From: a virus
DNA length: 53,367 bases
Direction: 5' to 3' (one strand)
Virus record (IMG/VR): IMGVR_UViG_3300003886_000006
Span: 1-53,367 of that record
Shown here piece by piece: positions 1-6,855 of this stretch. A program made the position numbers and the translations under genes. Under the pieces are notes generated by a model. That model was not told where the DNA came from, made no database searches, and saw only the letters and a list, made by a program, of their open reading frames with translations. Position 1 is the stretch's first letter; each line of letters starts with the position of its first letter.

Positions 1-91
1 AAACCGTTTCGACGTTCCGCAACGAAAATGTGGATTTTGCATCTGTACTTGTTGAGGAGGAACCTGGCCGGTTGTGTTGACCGTGTTGCAG
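1..91. repeat. Terminal direct repeat, left copy (circular contig overlap)
   Basis: The first 91 bases recur exactly at 53277-53367. A reading frame (the SWIM-domain gene) stays open across the join only when the two copies are collapsed into one, so the repeat is best read as the overlap of a circular or circularly permuted assembly rather than a true long terminal repeat. Confidence 0.9.
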
Positions 92-97
92 GTTTCA

Positions 98-793
98 TCA
101 GCCGCCCCCCATCCAATCTTCCCCGAACACCGCGACCCACGGTGCCATGAGCGTATCGATATGATGCTGTTCTAGGCCGTATTGACCTACCAGGTCAACT
201 ACAACTAGGGCTTGGGCAGCATCCCAGGCGGTGTTCCAGGTGGCTTCCCAAGTGGCGTCCCGGGTGTCGTCCCGGGTGTCGTCCCGGGCGGTGTTCCGGG
301 TGGCGTTCCAGGCGACACCCCGGGCGACACCCCGGGCGACACCCCGGGTGACTTCCCAAGTGGCGTCCCGGGCAGTACTTCTGGCGGCTCTATACATAAC
401 ATCTAGTTTTCGTAACTGTTGAGCGCTAGCCGATTCCAGCATCTCTAACATTTTCACAACTGCGGCCCCGTTCGGTCCGAAACTTAACGCCCGGTCCTCT
501 TCCCGCATCGGCCCGATCTGGCGAAACCCGAGCTTGTCATTCCCCTCAACAACCGGGTTCCCTTCGAACGACCACAACCGAAACGGCCACCTCACACCCC
601 ATCTGCTCGACGCGGCCATCTCCGGGGTGATGCAGGCATGTAAAACCGCGTCGCTGCACGTCTTGTACCTGTCCGCTTTCGTTCCCCGCCCCGGCCGATA
701 TATCCGCCCTTTCTTGTAGATAAACTTCGGATCATGCCAAGATCCGCCGTCCACCCTGGTCGTCTTGTAATATCTGGTTTTCATATCCGCCAT
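98..793 (-). CDS. Hypothetical protein with Arg/Trp/Ala tetrapeptide repeats
   Basis: A 231-residue protein. The N-terminal part (about 1-100) is a small globular domain rich in Trp, Tyr and Gly. Residues about 135-190 are a degenerate four-residue repeat of the form (T/A)(W/R)(E/G/N/D)(V/A/T/D), encoded by 12-nt units, followed by a short helical tail. The layout (globular N-domain, repetitive Ala/Trp/Arg helix, short C-tail) resembles the 276-residue protein at 37222-38052, whose repeat has period three, and recalls phage proteins of the DUF7666 type; the family name is a guess. It is translationally linked to both neighbours: its start overlaps the upstream gene and its TGA overlaps the ATG of the SWIM gene across the circular join (TGATG). 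Function unknown. Confidence 0.75.
   Translation of the reverse strand: MADMKTRYYKTTRVDGGSWHDPKFIYKKGRIYRPGRGTKADRYKTCSDAVLHACITPEMAASSRWGVRWPFRLWSFEGNPVVEGNDKLGFRQIGPMREEDRALSFGPNGAAVVKMLEMLESASAQQLRKLDVMYRAARSTARDATWEVTRGVARGVARGVAWNATRNTARDDTRDDTRDATWEATWNTAWDAAQALVVVDLVGQYGLEQHHIDTLMAPWVAVFGEDWMGGG
226..380. repeat. 12-nt coding tandem repeats
   Basis: About a dozen degenerate 12-bp units, such as the repeated GCGACACCCCGG, lie inside the 98-793 gene. Each unit keeps the reading frame, so copy number can change without breaking the protein. The plus strand of the same DNA has an open collagen-like frame that is only a shadow. Confidence 0.85.
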
Positions 794-1311
794 TTCCTCT
801 CAATCTCATCTTGTGTCAAATACTCTTCACCTGCTACCGCCGCGGCCGCGTTCTCCCGCAGCATCGCCGCTTGCTTCTCCAAACCTTCGGCGCGTCTCCC
901 CATCTGTTCAGCTTCGTATCGCCTTGCTTGCCGTTCGATCGTGTCCAGATTCGTTGCCATCTCGTTTTGTATCACGTCGCGGAAGTCGTCTATCACCGCG
1001 GCCGCATACCCATACGGTAAGTCTGTCGCCACATACGCGGGCACTCCAACACGGTGCAAATATCCACCGTACCAAGCCACAGACCATCCTTCACCTTCCG
1101 CCTTTTCACCTATACGTACCCGCCCGTATCCCCGCGTTTCAACCTTTTTCCCTTTCGGCGTGTACCCTTTCTCGGGTAGGTGAATCACTGCGTAATATTC
1201 CGGTGCAGGATCGTACGGTCTACCTGCCTGCCTTTCCGGATAGTCATGGTCGAAGATGATTTTGACTTCCGCGTCTCCACGTTGAACCTTGACTGTGTGT
1301 AGTTCTACCAT
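781..1311 (-). CDS. Hypothetical protein with charged helical C-terminus
   Basis: A 176-residue protein of unknown function. The N-terminal half is mixed beta-like sequence with many Tyr, Gly and charged residues. The C-terminal half (about 110-170) is a long charged, Glu/Arg/Ala-rich helix likely to form a coiled coil. An AGGGG stands eight bases before the ATG at 1311. It overlaps the next gene downstream by 13 bases, indicating translational coupling. The 161 bases upstream (1312-1472) are strongly purine-rich on the coding strand and hold no convincing gene; a 21-codon frame there starts by ATGA overlap with the previous stop but looks like low-complexity sequence. Confidence 0.75.
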   Translation of the reverse strand: MVELHTVKVQRGDAEVKIIFDHDYPERQAGRPYDPAPEYYAVIHLPEKGYTPKGKKVETRGYGRVRIGEKAEGEGWSVAWYGGYLHRVGVPAYVATDLPYGYAAAVIDDFRDVIQNEMATNLDTIERQARRYEAEQMGRRAEGLEKQAAMLRENAAAAVAGEEYLTQDEIERKWRI

Positions 1312-1472
1312 TGTGTCGTGCCCCTATGCTCGTGCCTGTTTTACCTGTCGCGTCTACGATGTGCTTTACCGTCTCTATCCTCTCTCTCCTCCCATCCCCC
1401 CCTGCTCCCCCTACCTTCTCGCTTCCCCTATCCCCCGCGCGCCGTCCACCTTCCCCCCTCCCCGCGCGCGCG

Positions 1473-1943
1473 TCATCTTGTCTCTTGCCCTACTACCCTC
1501 ATCAGATCCGACGCGTCCCACAGCCTCTCGTCTCTTGTCGCGTCATCATCAAACCGGGCAATCCGGCTTATCGCGTCCCGTATCCAATACAGTGTCGTCG
1601 TGTCATCATCGGCCATCATCCGGCCGGATAGTTCATGAAGGATGATGGCGAGAATATGCGGTGCTTGAACATTCCCCATGTCACGTATCTGTTCGTCTTG
1701 TTCTGTGGCAAGATCCTGCAACCCTGTCAGTTCTTTACATGCGAGAATGTTGATGCTTGTCGCTGTTGTTGACATGTTGTCAAGGCTGGCCTGTGCAGTT
1801 TCGATGTGGCTGCGAATGGAGAAGCTTTCCACCCTTTCGTCACCGATCTCTTCGAGGTGTTCGCGAATATTCACGATCTGTTTCGACAATTCTTCTGTCA
1901 TCTCTCTTAGCTTCTCGGCTGTATCGTGTCCGTCGTCTGGCAT
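1473..1943 (-). CDS. Hypothetical helical protein
   Basis: A 156-residue, mostly helical acidic protein with an N-terminal coiled-coil-like stretch (about 8-55). It has a perfect AGGAGG ribosome binding site before the ATG at 1943. It is the first gene after the regulatory element at 1980-2006 and so probably the start of a transcription unit running through 98 and across the circular join. No family recognised. Confidence 0.75.
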   Translation of the reverse strand: MPDDGHDTAEKLREMTEELSKQIVNIREHLEEIGDERVESFSIRSHIETAQASLDNMSTTATSINILACKELTGLQDLATEQDEQIRDMGNVQAPHILAIILHELSGRMMADDDTTTLYWIRDAISRIARFDDDATRDERLWDASDLMRVVGQETR

Positions 1944-1976
1944 AACTTGTCCTCCTACGCTTCCATGTCTCTAATC

Positions 1977-2010
1977 ATTGTAGCAGTTCTGCTACAGTTT
2001 ACCTAGTCAA
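1977..2010 (-). promoter_or_regulatory. Putative promoter/operator with 27-bp shared element
   Basis: On the minus strand there is a CTAGG box, six bases, then the palindrome GTAGCAGAACTGCTAC (1980-1995, 7-bp arms). The same arrangement with the same six-base gap lies at 5832-5858. A -35-like TTGACT (2005-2010) and a -10-like TACAAT (1977-1982) flank it, but the 22-base spacing is too long for ordinary sigma-70 use, so the start is uncertain. The palindrome overlaps the -10-like box, as expected of an operator. Confidence 0.55.
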
Positions 2011-2643
2011 CCTTTCTCATCTGTCTATCCCCCCCGGGATTTGACAGTTGCCTTAGCAACATTCCCCCCGGGATTCGCGGCCGCCTTAGACACCGAAAAC
2101 ACCTTGGCGGCTCCCAGGTTTTCCCATGGTCTTCCCATTTTCCAAAATCTGGAAACAGGTTGGAAGGATCGTTGGAAGAATCTGGGAATGCCAAAATCTG
2201 GGAATGGAAGGATCTGGGAATGGAAAGATCTGGAGACTGGAGTAAGGGTGGAAGATACTGGGAGCTGAGAGCGGTCGGGCTGGTCGGGCTGGTCGGCGCT
2301 TGATCGTTTTACCATCAGTCCTCTTTCTTCGTTTCCCACACCTATCCCCACATCTACACCTATCCGTCTATGTCTGCGTCTACCTGCCCGTAACAGACGT
2401 GTCGGTACCGGTCACTGCTACCGACTACACGCGACGGTAGAGGCGATTTGGTGGGGAGTAGTCGGTTCGGTTGGTTAGTCGTGTCGGTCGTGTCGGCCGT
2501 GCTTATCTCCAGTCGTCTCCTATTCGCCTACATCCGCGTCTACCGGCCCGCGGCTACCGGCCCGAGACCCAACATCATTATCGGGATCTCGGGCCGGTAG
2601 CGGACGGTAGGTGCGGAGTCGTGGAGTCGCGAACAGTCGCGAA
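2011..2643. other. Gene-free region with repeats and a large hairpin
   Basis: About 630 bases without a convincing gene. It holds short direct repeats (CCCCCCGGGATT twice near 2029 and 2064; several copies of ATCTGGGAATGG-like units at 2180-2240) and a strong hairpin at 2554-2600: a perfect 14-bp stem starting CTACCGGCCC, three more G-C pairs after one bulged base, and a 12-base loop. No T-run follows on either strand, so it is not a standard terminator. Reading frames of 60-108 codons here have repetitive, unlikely compositions. Confidence 0.6.
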
Positions 2644-2859
2644 TCACAGATAGACGCGTCGCGTATCGTCGCGTATTCCGTCGGTCTCGGTTTCGTCAAT
2701 CTCCAGGTAGCCGCGGTACGCGTCGTGTTCCGCCAACACTGCTTCGAGCAACATGGCGGTTCCGGCACGTTCACGCGTCAACTCGTTGACCGATTTGGCC
2801 AGTATCCGGTTTGCAGCTTCTAGTAGATCATCGATTTTGACTGTTTTCCGCCGCGTCAT
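2644..2859 (-). CDS. Small helical protein
   Basis: A 71-residue protein. A longer frame exists upstream, but the ATG at 2859 forms an ATGA overlap with the preceding gene's stop, which fixes the start by translational coupling. The basic N-terminus (MTRRKTVK) is followed by an amphipathic helix and an acidic C-terminal half. Function unknown. Confidence 0.65.
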   Translation of the reverse strand: MTRRKTVKIDDLLEAANRILAKSVNELTRERAGTAMLLEAVLAEHDAYRGYLEIDETETDGIRDDTRRVYL

Positions 2860-3206
2860 TGTTGTATCCACGCGGTCGCGTGCATACGATTCCCACCGTA
2901 TTGACTGCCACACATATGACATGCGTGCCATGAAAACCATGGTTCGCATGGGGCGCATCCGCCTGATTGATAGTCGGCGGTGCATTGTTCACAGTCGCCA
3001 CTATCGGCTAATGCTCCTAACGTCACATCGGTGTCTATCCCAATTTCGTGGGCGATCGCGGCCAGATATGCGACGTTGCCACATTCAGTCTCGGGCGCGT
3101 CGGGATACGGTGACCAGGTAGTATCGGGTAGGTCCCCATTGCCCACATGCATATAGCAATCAGTGCATATGGTTATTGTGGTTGGAGTTTCGTGTTCATG
3201 CGCCAT
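2856..3206 (-). CDS. Cysteine-rich small protein, probable zinc binder
   Basis: A 116-residue protein. The ATG at 3206 was chosen because GGGAG sits five bases upstream; longer frames have no such signal. The C-terminal half holds CEQC, CAPC and CHMC pairs plus several His residues, and an earlier CTDC pair stands near residue 15, so one or two structural zinc sites are likely. The 3' end overlaps the next ATG (ATGA). No family recognised. Confidence 0.7.
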   Translation of the reverse strand: MAHEHETPTTITICTDCYMHVGNGDLPDTTWSPYPDAPETECGNVAYLAAIAHEIGIDTDVTLGALADSGDCEQCTADYQSGGCAPCEPWFSWHACHMCGSQYGGNRMHATAWIQQ

Positions 3207-3229
3207 AGGTGCTCCCATCTGTTGCTGAT

Positions 3230-3282
3230 ACCTATGGGGGACGCGCGGAGGTTCGCAAATCTCCGCGCGTCGGCCGATAGGT
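3230..3282 (-). terminator. Strong GC-rich hairpin between genes (terminator or leader structure)
   Basis: An 11-bp perfect stem (GACGCGCGGAG at 3240-3250 with its complement at 3261-3271) with a 10-base loop, enclosed by an outer ACCTAT/ATAGGT pairing. It fills the 85-base gap between two minus-strand genes. There is no T-run, so intrinsic termination is uncertain; it could instead be an attenuator or an RNA-processing site. Confidence 0.4.
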
Positions 3283-3291
3283 GTCAACGTG

Positions 3292-3714
3292 TCAGCAATG
3301 GCACGCACAATCATCGTTGTCACAATCATCCACGCCGTCCACACCGCCACACCACGGACTTAAAAACAGCTCCCCATCGTGCCAGTGAAAAATCACATCT
3401 TGGGTTGTCCGCGCCTCGTTGAGCCATTGCTCACACGCGTCGGCCGCGTCGGCGAGGGTTTGAAAATCATCAACCCCGATGTGTGGCGTGACAGACGATC
3501 CCATTATTGATGCCATATCGCGTTCCGCGATTGCCGCGATATATGCTCTCTCATCTTTCGACTTTTCATCTTCGGCGCTATCGACCCATCCGTGTTCGAC
3601 CGCCATCTGCACTAGCCGCGCGGTCGCATATTGGCCCCACCAGCCGTCGATGTAACAGCCGACATCCGCCAGTCCGTATCGTTGGGTGTTCGTCTGGTTC
3701 GTCTGGTCGGTCAT
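3292..3714 (-). CDS. Hypothetical protein with Cys/Asp-rich tail
   Basis: A 140-residue protein. The start at 3714 makes an ATGA overlap with the upstream stop. The middle is helical; the C-terminus ends in a cluster of Asp and Cys with a final CACHC, possibly a metal-binding tail. A hairpin follows the gene. Function unknown. Confidence 0.7.
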   Translation of the reverse strand: MTDQTNQTNTQRYGLADVGCYIDGWWGQYATARLVQMAVEHGWVDSAEDEKSKDERAYIAAIAERDMASIMGSSVTPHIGVDDFQTLADAADACEQWLNEARTTQDVIFHWHDGELFLSPWCGGVDGVDDCDNDDCACHC

Positions 3715-4163
3715 GACAGTTCGCTTTCTTTCATCTTCGCTTCCATCTTCGCCTCCGATGACCAGTGAATGTATCTGCCCGGTACCGGCCCGCAGTCGCA
3801 CCACTCCGACGCGACAGACGGGTAGTAGACAGATCCGCGTCCGTAGTCGACCCAGTTACCGCCGTGTCGCGTGATTGCCCGGCCGGATGCGCGTATTTCC
3901 GCGTCGGGTACGTCAATCAGTAGGTAGGTGAAAAAGTCCCCGTGCGCGTGCCAACATGCGGCAGATATTCTCCGACCGGTTGTCGGGTTGATGCTTGCGC
4001 CTGCCGAACCCGAGTCAATCACTCCGAGTCGGACCCGATACGCGACAATCGTTTTGTAGCCGACCCGATCTAGTCGGGTAAGTCGAAGATTGTCTCTGTA
4101 GTGTCCGGTGGTGCGTTGGATCGCGTGTTCAATGTCGGCTTGTGTCGCGTTGCGAATTTCCAT
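3711..4163 (-). CDS. Hypothetical protein (TxxDIxHAI family)
   Basis: A 150-residue protein with a GGGAG ribosome binding site seven bases before the ATG at 4163. Its first residues (ATQADIEHAIQ) resemble the beginning of the next protein upstream (TTPDIHHAIGQ at 4174-4434), so the two may be diverged paralogues. The C-terminal region has Trp/Gly/Tyr-rich, beta-like sequence with one CDC pair. Function unknown. Confidence 0.7.
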   Translation of the reverse strand: MEIRNATQADIEHAIQRTTGHYRDNLRLTRLDRVGYKTIVAYRVRLGVIDSGSAGASINPTTGRRISAACWHAHGDFFTYLLIDVPDAEIRASGRAITRHGGNWVDYGRGSVYYPSVASEWCDCGPVPGRYIHWSSEAKMEAKMKESELS

Positions 4164-4173
4164 TGTCGTCTCC

Positions 4174-4434
4174 CTATCTGCTCTGTTTGGCCGGTACATG
4201 TCCGCTGACTGTCCCACGTTTTCTCTCCACTATGCGTTCCCGCGCTATCTCTCGCACAATCTCTCGCTCCCCAAACACAACCTGTTCATGTTTCCGGTCG
4301 CGATCCGCTACTTCCGCAACGATCCACAAACCGGTTGCGCGGTTGTGTATCCGCCGGATCGTTAGACCGCGTCTAGCCGCGATTTGGCCGATGGCATGAT
4401 GGATATCCGGTGTCGTCTGTCTCCACAATCCCAT
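4174..4434 (-). CDS. Small basic protein
   Basis: An 86-residue protein with GAGGAG before the ATG at 4434. The N-terminus (TTPDIHHAIGQ) resembles that of its downstream neighbour. The C-terminal half is an Arg/Glu-rich helix with a basic end. It could bind nucleic acid, but nothing specific is recognised. Confidence 0.65.
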   Translation of the reverse strand: MGLWRQTTPDIHHAIGQIAARRGLTIRRIHNRATGLWIVAEVADRDRKHEQVVFGEREIVREIARERIVERKRGTVSGHVPAKQSR

Positions 4435-4481
4435 TGTTTGTCTCCTCTTCGTTCGTCTGTTCTCAATTGTCGTTGGGTGTC

Positions 4482-4832
4482 TCAATCATCGCCGGGTGTC
4501 TCGATTGCCCAAGTCGGGTCGCCCGCGTTGTCGGCGATACTCCGACCGAGTCGGCTCCAGTCCTCCTCGTCACCGTCGCGTTTGAGTTCGTAGAGGGCGG
4601 CGCGAGCTTCCGTGTCGGTCGGGTCGGTCGGGTCGGCTACGGTGACGGTCCCAGGTTCGACCTCGGCGTCGACCCAATAGTCGATGTCGTACACATCGGT
4701 CGGGTCGTCTTCGGCGTGATACAGGATCGACGCCCACGTGTACCAGACGTCACCGTCTTGCTGATAAGAGAGGCCGGCTGTCCGGGTCTCTTCGAGTGAT
4801 CGACCGCTCGGGTCAGTTTTCGTTGTCGCCAT
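4482..4832 (-). CDS. Acidic hypothetical protein
   Basis: A 116-residue, strongly acidic protein with GAGGAG before the ATG at 4832; its start overlaps the end of the upstream gene by 20 bases. It contains a TDPTDTE-like low-complexity segment encoded by repeated GGGTCGGTC units. Function unknown. Acidic small early phage proteins often act as inhibitors or DNA mimics, but nothing here proves it. Confidence 0.65.
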   Translation of the reverse strand: MATTKTDPSGRSLEETRTAGLSYQQDGDVWYTWASILYHAEDDPTDVYDIDYWVDAEVEPGTVTVADPTDPTDTEARAALYELKRDGDEEDWSRLGRSIADNAGDPTWAIETPGDD

Positions 4833-5112
4833 TGTCTGTTGTGCTCCTCTGTTCGTCTGGTTCGGTAAAACTGATTGTCGCGGTGGTTGCTGTGGGGATC
4901 TGGTCGGCGGTCGCACCGTACTGTCGCGCCTGCGCGACCCAGTAGTGCCGCTGGTTGATTTCTGACTGTAAAGCGCCTAGGGCTCGCGCAATGTTCGTAT
5001 CGACCCAGTCGATCATGTTGAGACTCAATTTGCGTCGTTCCTGTTCGTCTATCGCCATGCGGTAAGTGTTGATCTTTCGGTCTGTTTTCCAATTTGGTTG
5101 TTCTGTCGCCAT
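4813..5112 (-). CDS. Small hypothetical protein
   Basis: A 99-residue protein with AGAGGAG before the ATG at 5112. The leader before the ATG nearly matches those of its neighbours, so leader sequences in this operon appear copied. The N-terminal 60 residues are charged and helical; the C-terminus is polar and acidic. Function unknown. Confidence 0.65.
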   Translation of the reverse strand: MATEQPNWKTDRKINTYRMAIDEQERRKLSLNMIDWVDTNIARALGALQSEINQRHYWVAQARQYGATADQIPTATTATISFTEPDEQRSTTDNGDNEN

Positions 5113-5188
5113 TGTCTGTCGTCTCCTCTAGTCGTCTGTTCTCTTCCCGTCTCTTCCCACGTCTCTTCTACCGCCCCCCACATCTCTT

Positions 5189-5281
5189 CTACCGTCGATG
5201 TCGTGTCCGGTCGATTAGGTACAGCAGTATCGGCCAGATGGCTAGTGCTGCGGCTGTGGCGAGGAGCGTTGTGGTGGTCAT
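5189..5281 (-). CDS. 30-residue single-pass membrane protein
   Basis: A short frame starting at the ATG at 5281, which overlaps the upstream stop as ATGA. Four Thr residues are followed by a hydrophobic stretch of about 18 residues (LLATAAALAIWPILLYLI), then a basic tail (DRTRHRR), as for a single membrane segment with the tail inside the cell. The coupling and the clear membrane topology support a real gene despite its size. It could be a small lysis, exclusion or membrane-modulating protein; the role is unknown. Confidence 0.6.
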   Translation of the reverse strand: MTTTTLLATAAALAIWPILLYLIDRTRHRR

Positions 5282-5472
5282 CGGCTGTTCGTCGTCCCGG
5301 TTTGTACGCGTACGACGAAGATCGGTCCCACCCAGTACAGATGGACCAGGTTGACGGTTCCCGGCAGCGCTATCCGTTCGAAGCGTCTGCCGGTTGGTCC
5401 GCGTTTCGCGTCGTCTTTGCGGCGACGGTAGATGGTGAAGGTGGAGTTGCGTAGGTGTGGATGTGGCCTCAT
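5278..5472 (-). CDS. Small basic protein
   Basis: A 64-residue protein, Arg/Lys-rich in the first half and hydrophobic, beta-like in the second. The ATG at 5472 has a full AGAGGAG ribosome binding site that is tandemly duplicated upstream. Its stop overlaps the start of the 30-residue membrane protein. Function unknown. Confidence 0.6.
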   Translation of the reverse strand: MRPHPHLRNSTFTIYRRRKDDAKRGPTGRRFERIALPGTVNLVHLYWVGPIFVVRVQTGTTNSR

Positions 5473-5512
5473 TGTTCGTCGTCTCCTCTGTATTGTTCGT
5501 CGTCTCCTCTGT
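5471..5512. repeat. Tandemly duplicated ribosome binding leader
   Basis: Two perfect 21-bp copies (5471-5491 and 5492-5512) of the leader containing the Shine-Dalgarno AGAGGAG. Only the inner copy is joined to an ATG; the outer copy has AAT followed by AC where the start would be. Confidence 0.8.
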
Positions 5513-5515
5513 CTG

Positions 5516-5773
5516 TCAGTATCCCATCTCCATCTCATGCATCATGATGTTGTAGTTGTCCCATTCCTCTTCGGTTGTGACGCGTTTACTGTGGCAATGA
5601 TCGCATGGATGATCATATGTACCGCTCATGTAGTTGTCGACGAAGTCAGATCCTTGTTCATCCATCTCGTCCGCGGTGTACGCGTATCCGTGGAGAGTTT
5701 GTGTGCCGCGTCCGTGACAGAGCGGGCAGACAATGTAGGGTCCGTGTTTGGTGTCGCCGGTCATGGTTTCCAT
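5516..5773 (-). CDS. DnaJ-type zinc-finger small protein
   Basis: An 85-residue protein with two cysteine pairs: CPLCHGRG near residues 16-23 and CDHCHSKR near 57-64. CxxCxGxG is the repeat of the DnaJ central zinc domain; the second motif lacks the glycines. GGGAG precedes the ATG at 5773. It is the first gene of the early block beside the origin/parS region and lies about 60 bases from the regulatory element at 5832-5858. A similar zinc motif occurs in the protein at 35448-35693. Confidence 0.75.
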   Translation of the reverse strand: METMTGDTKHGPYIVCPLCHGRGTQTLHGYAYTADEMDEQGSDFVDNYMSGTYDHPCDHCHSKRVTTEEEWDNYNIMMHEMEMGY

Positions 5774-5831
5774 ACTGTCTCCCTTGTTTGCGCGCGCGTG
5801 TTCTTCCGTGCGCGTCGGTCCGCCACCAACG

Positions 5832-5858
5832 GTAGCAAATCTGCTACACGATGCCTAG
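5832..5858 (-). promoter_or_regulatory. Operator-like element, second copy
   Basis: Minus-strand CTAGG, six bases, then GTAGCAGATTTGCTAC (6-bp arms), matching the element at 1980-2006 in sequence, spacing and orientation. It lies upstream of the early gene starting at 5773. A third, less perfect palindrome of the same type is at 51806-51821. Confidence 0.6.
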
Positions 5859-5917
5859 GGCCAATATCTGCCAGCCGCCACCAACAACCAGGTCTACACC
5901 ACCAACAACCAGACCAG

Positions 5918-6024
5918 ACATATCCGACCAGTCCCATTCCGCCACACACACATATCCGATAACCATATTCTGACTACACACACATATCCGATAGCCACAT
6001 TCTCACACACACACATATCCGATA
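5918..6024. repeat. Iteron array, 31-32 bp period
   Basis: The core ACATATCCGA occurs at 5918, 5950, 5982 and 6013, giving spacings of 32, 32 and 31 bases, about three DNA turns. The last three copies extend to ACACACACATATCCGATA and are followed by similar bases. Such phased repeats are typical binding sites of replication initiators or partition proteins. Confidence 0.75.
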
Positions 6025-6296
6025 TGTTGCCAATATCGCATACACATGTCTGATAGGTGGAGGCAGACAGACGTTAGATGACGGTTATGTGGGATATAGG
6101 TGGCGTGTCATGCGGACAGCAAAAACACATTAGGTTTACCGAATACTAGACACTGCTTTACTGCCACATATTGGAAGGGATTTGGTGGTGTGGGGTAGCT
6201 GATGGGTTGACGTGTTCGGGTTGGATCTGCCCGGTAAAGCTACTATCCATTCACTATTCGGCATCTAGCATCTGATGTTCGATACCTGATAGTTGA

Positions 6297-6312
6297 TGTT
6301 TCACGTGGAACA
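6297..6312. promoter_or_regulatory. parS: parS centromere site 1
   Basis: TGTTTCACGTGGAACA, whose reverse complement TGTTCCACGTGAAACA is the classic bacterial chromosomal parS sequence bound by ParB. The flanks extend the near-palindrome to 20 bases. An identical site lies 140 bases away. No parA or parB gene was found in the window. Confidence 0.9.
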
Positions 6313-6356
6313 TCGGCCGGCCATCTACGTTACGCGCCAGCCGTCATCGACCAGTA

Positions 6357-6385
6357 GATATTCGGTTAAGCGGATATTCGGTTAA
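6357..6385. repeat. Short direct repeat between the parS sites
   Basis: GATATTCGGTTAA occurs at 6357-6369 and 6373-6385 (period 16). A related box in inverted orientation, TTTACCGAATA, is at 6135-6145. Possible binding sites of an initiator protein. Confidence 0.6.
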
Positions 6386-6436
6386 CCAAATACATGCCCA
6401 TTTCTCTGTCACCAGCCGACACATGTTTCCGTCTGA

Positions 6437-6452
6437 TGTTTCACGTGGAACA
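6437..6452. promoter_or_regulatory. parS: parS centromere site 2
   Basis: A second perfect TGTTTCACGTGGAACA, in the same orientation as the first. Identity with site 1 covers 21 bases and stops just outside the palindrome, so selection appears to act on the site itself rather than on a longer duplication. Confidence 0.9.
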
Positions 6453-6855
6453 TCCGCCTGCTTGCCTATCTTTCCTCTATCTGACAGCAGCCGAAACGCT
6501 ATCTACTCTTACCCATCCTTACATGCTTCTAAATAACATCAACCTATGATCGTTAAACAATGTTATCTATCATCGAATATCACACATATCACTGTATAAA
6601 GATGGTAGAAAATCCCAACCCCGGCCCGAAAAGGCAGAATATGGGAGGACATGCCCCCCGCAAATTTTCACCCAAAACTACTGGCGGTTAAGAAAGATTA
6701 GATGGAGTAGAGGGGTGGAAGAGAAGAAGTAGAGAAGGAAGGTAGAGGAGTGGTGGAGTAGAAAGGTAAGGAACGGTGGGTAAAGGGTGAAACGACAGCG
6801 GGGTGGAAAGCAACCGCCTCCCCACCCCACCACCTCAACAACAACCTATCAACAA

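Larger units (their letters stand above)
5774..6855. other. Gene-free putative origin and partition region
   Basis: About 1.1 kb with no credible gene, between the end of the lysis genes and the start of the early genes. In order it holds: the operator-like element at 5832-5858; four iterons at 5918-6024; a TTTACCGAATA box at 6135; two parS sites at 6297 and 6437; two GATATTCGGTTAA repeats at 6357-6385; an AT-rich tract at about 6525-6620 containing an ATAACAT/ATGTTAT inverted repeat; and a purine-rich tract at 6680-6800. These are the usual parts of a replication/partition locus. Confidence 0.7.

Noticed and set aside
212-406. Plus-strand collagen-like (Gly-Val-Pro) reading frame
   Set aside because: It is the opposite strand of the 12-nt repeat in the minus-strand gene at 98-793; no ribosome binding site and no independent coding signs.
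2003-2351. Minus-strand frames of 63 and 108 codons in the gap
   Set aside because: Low-complexity composition shaped by ATCTGGGAATGG repeats, no ribosome binding site, not coupled to neighbours.
5432-5962. Plus-strand 176-codon frame overlapping early genes
   Set aside because: Antisense of well-supported small genes with ribosome binding sites; no start signal.
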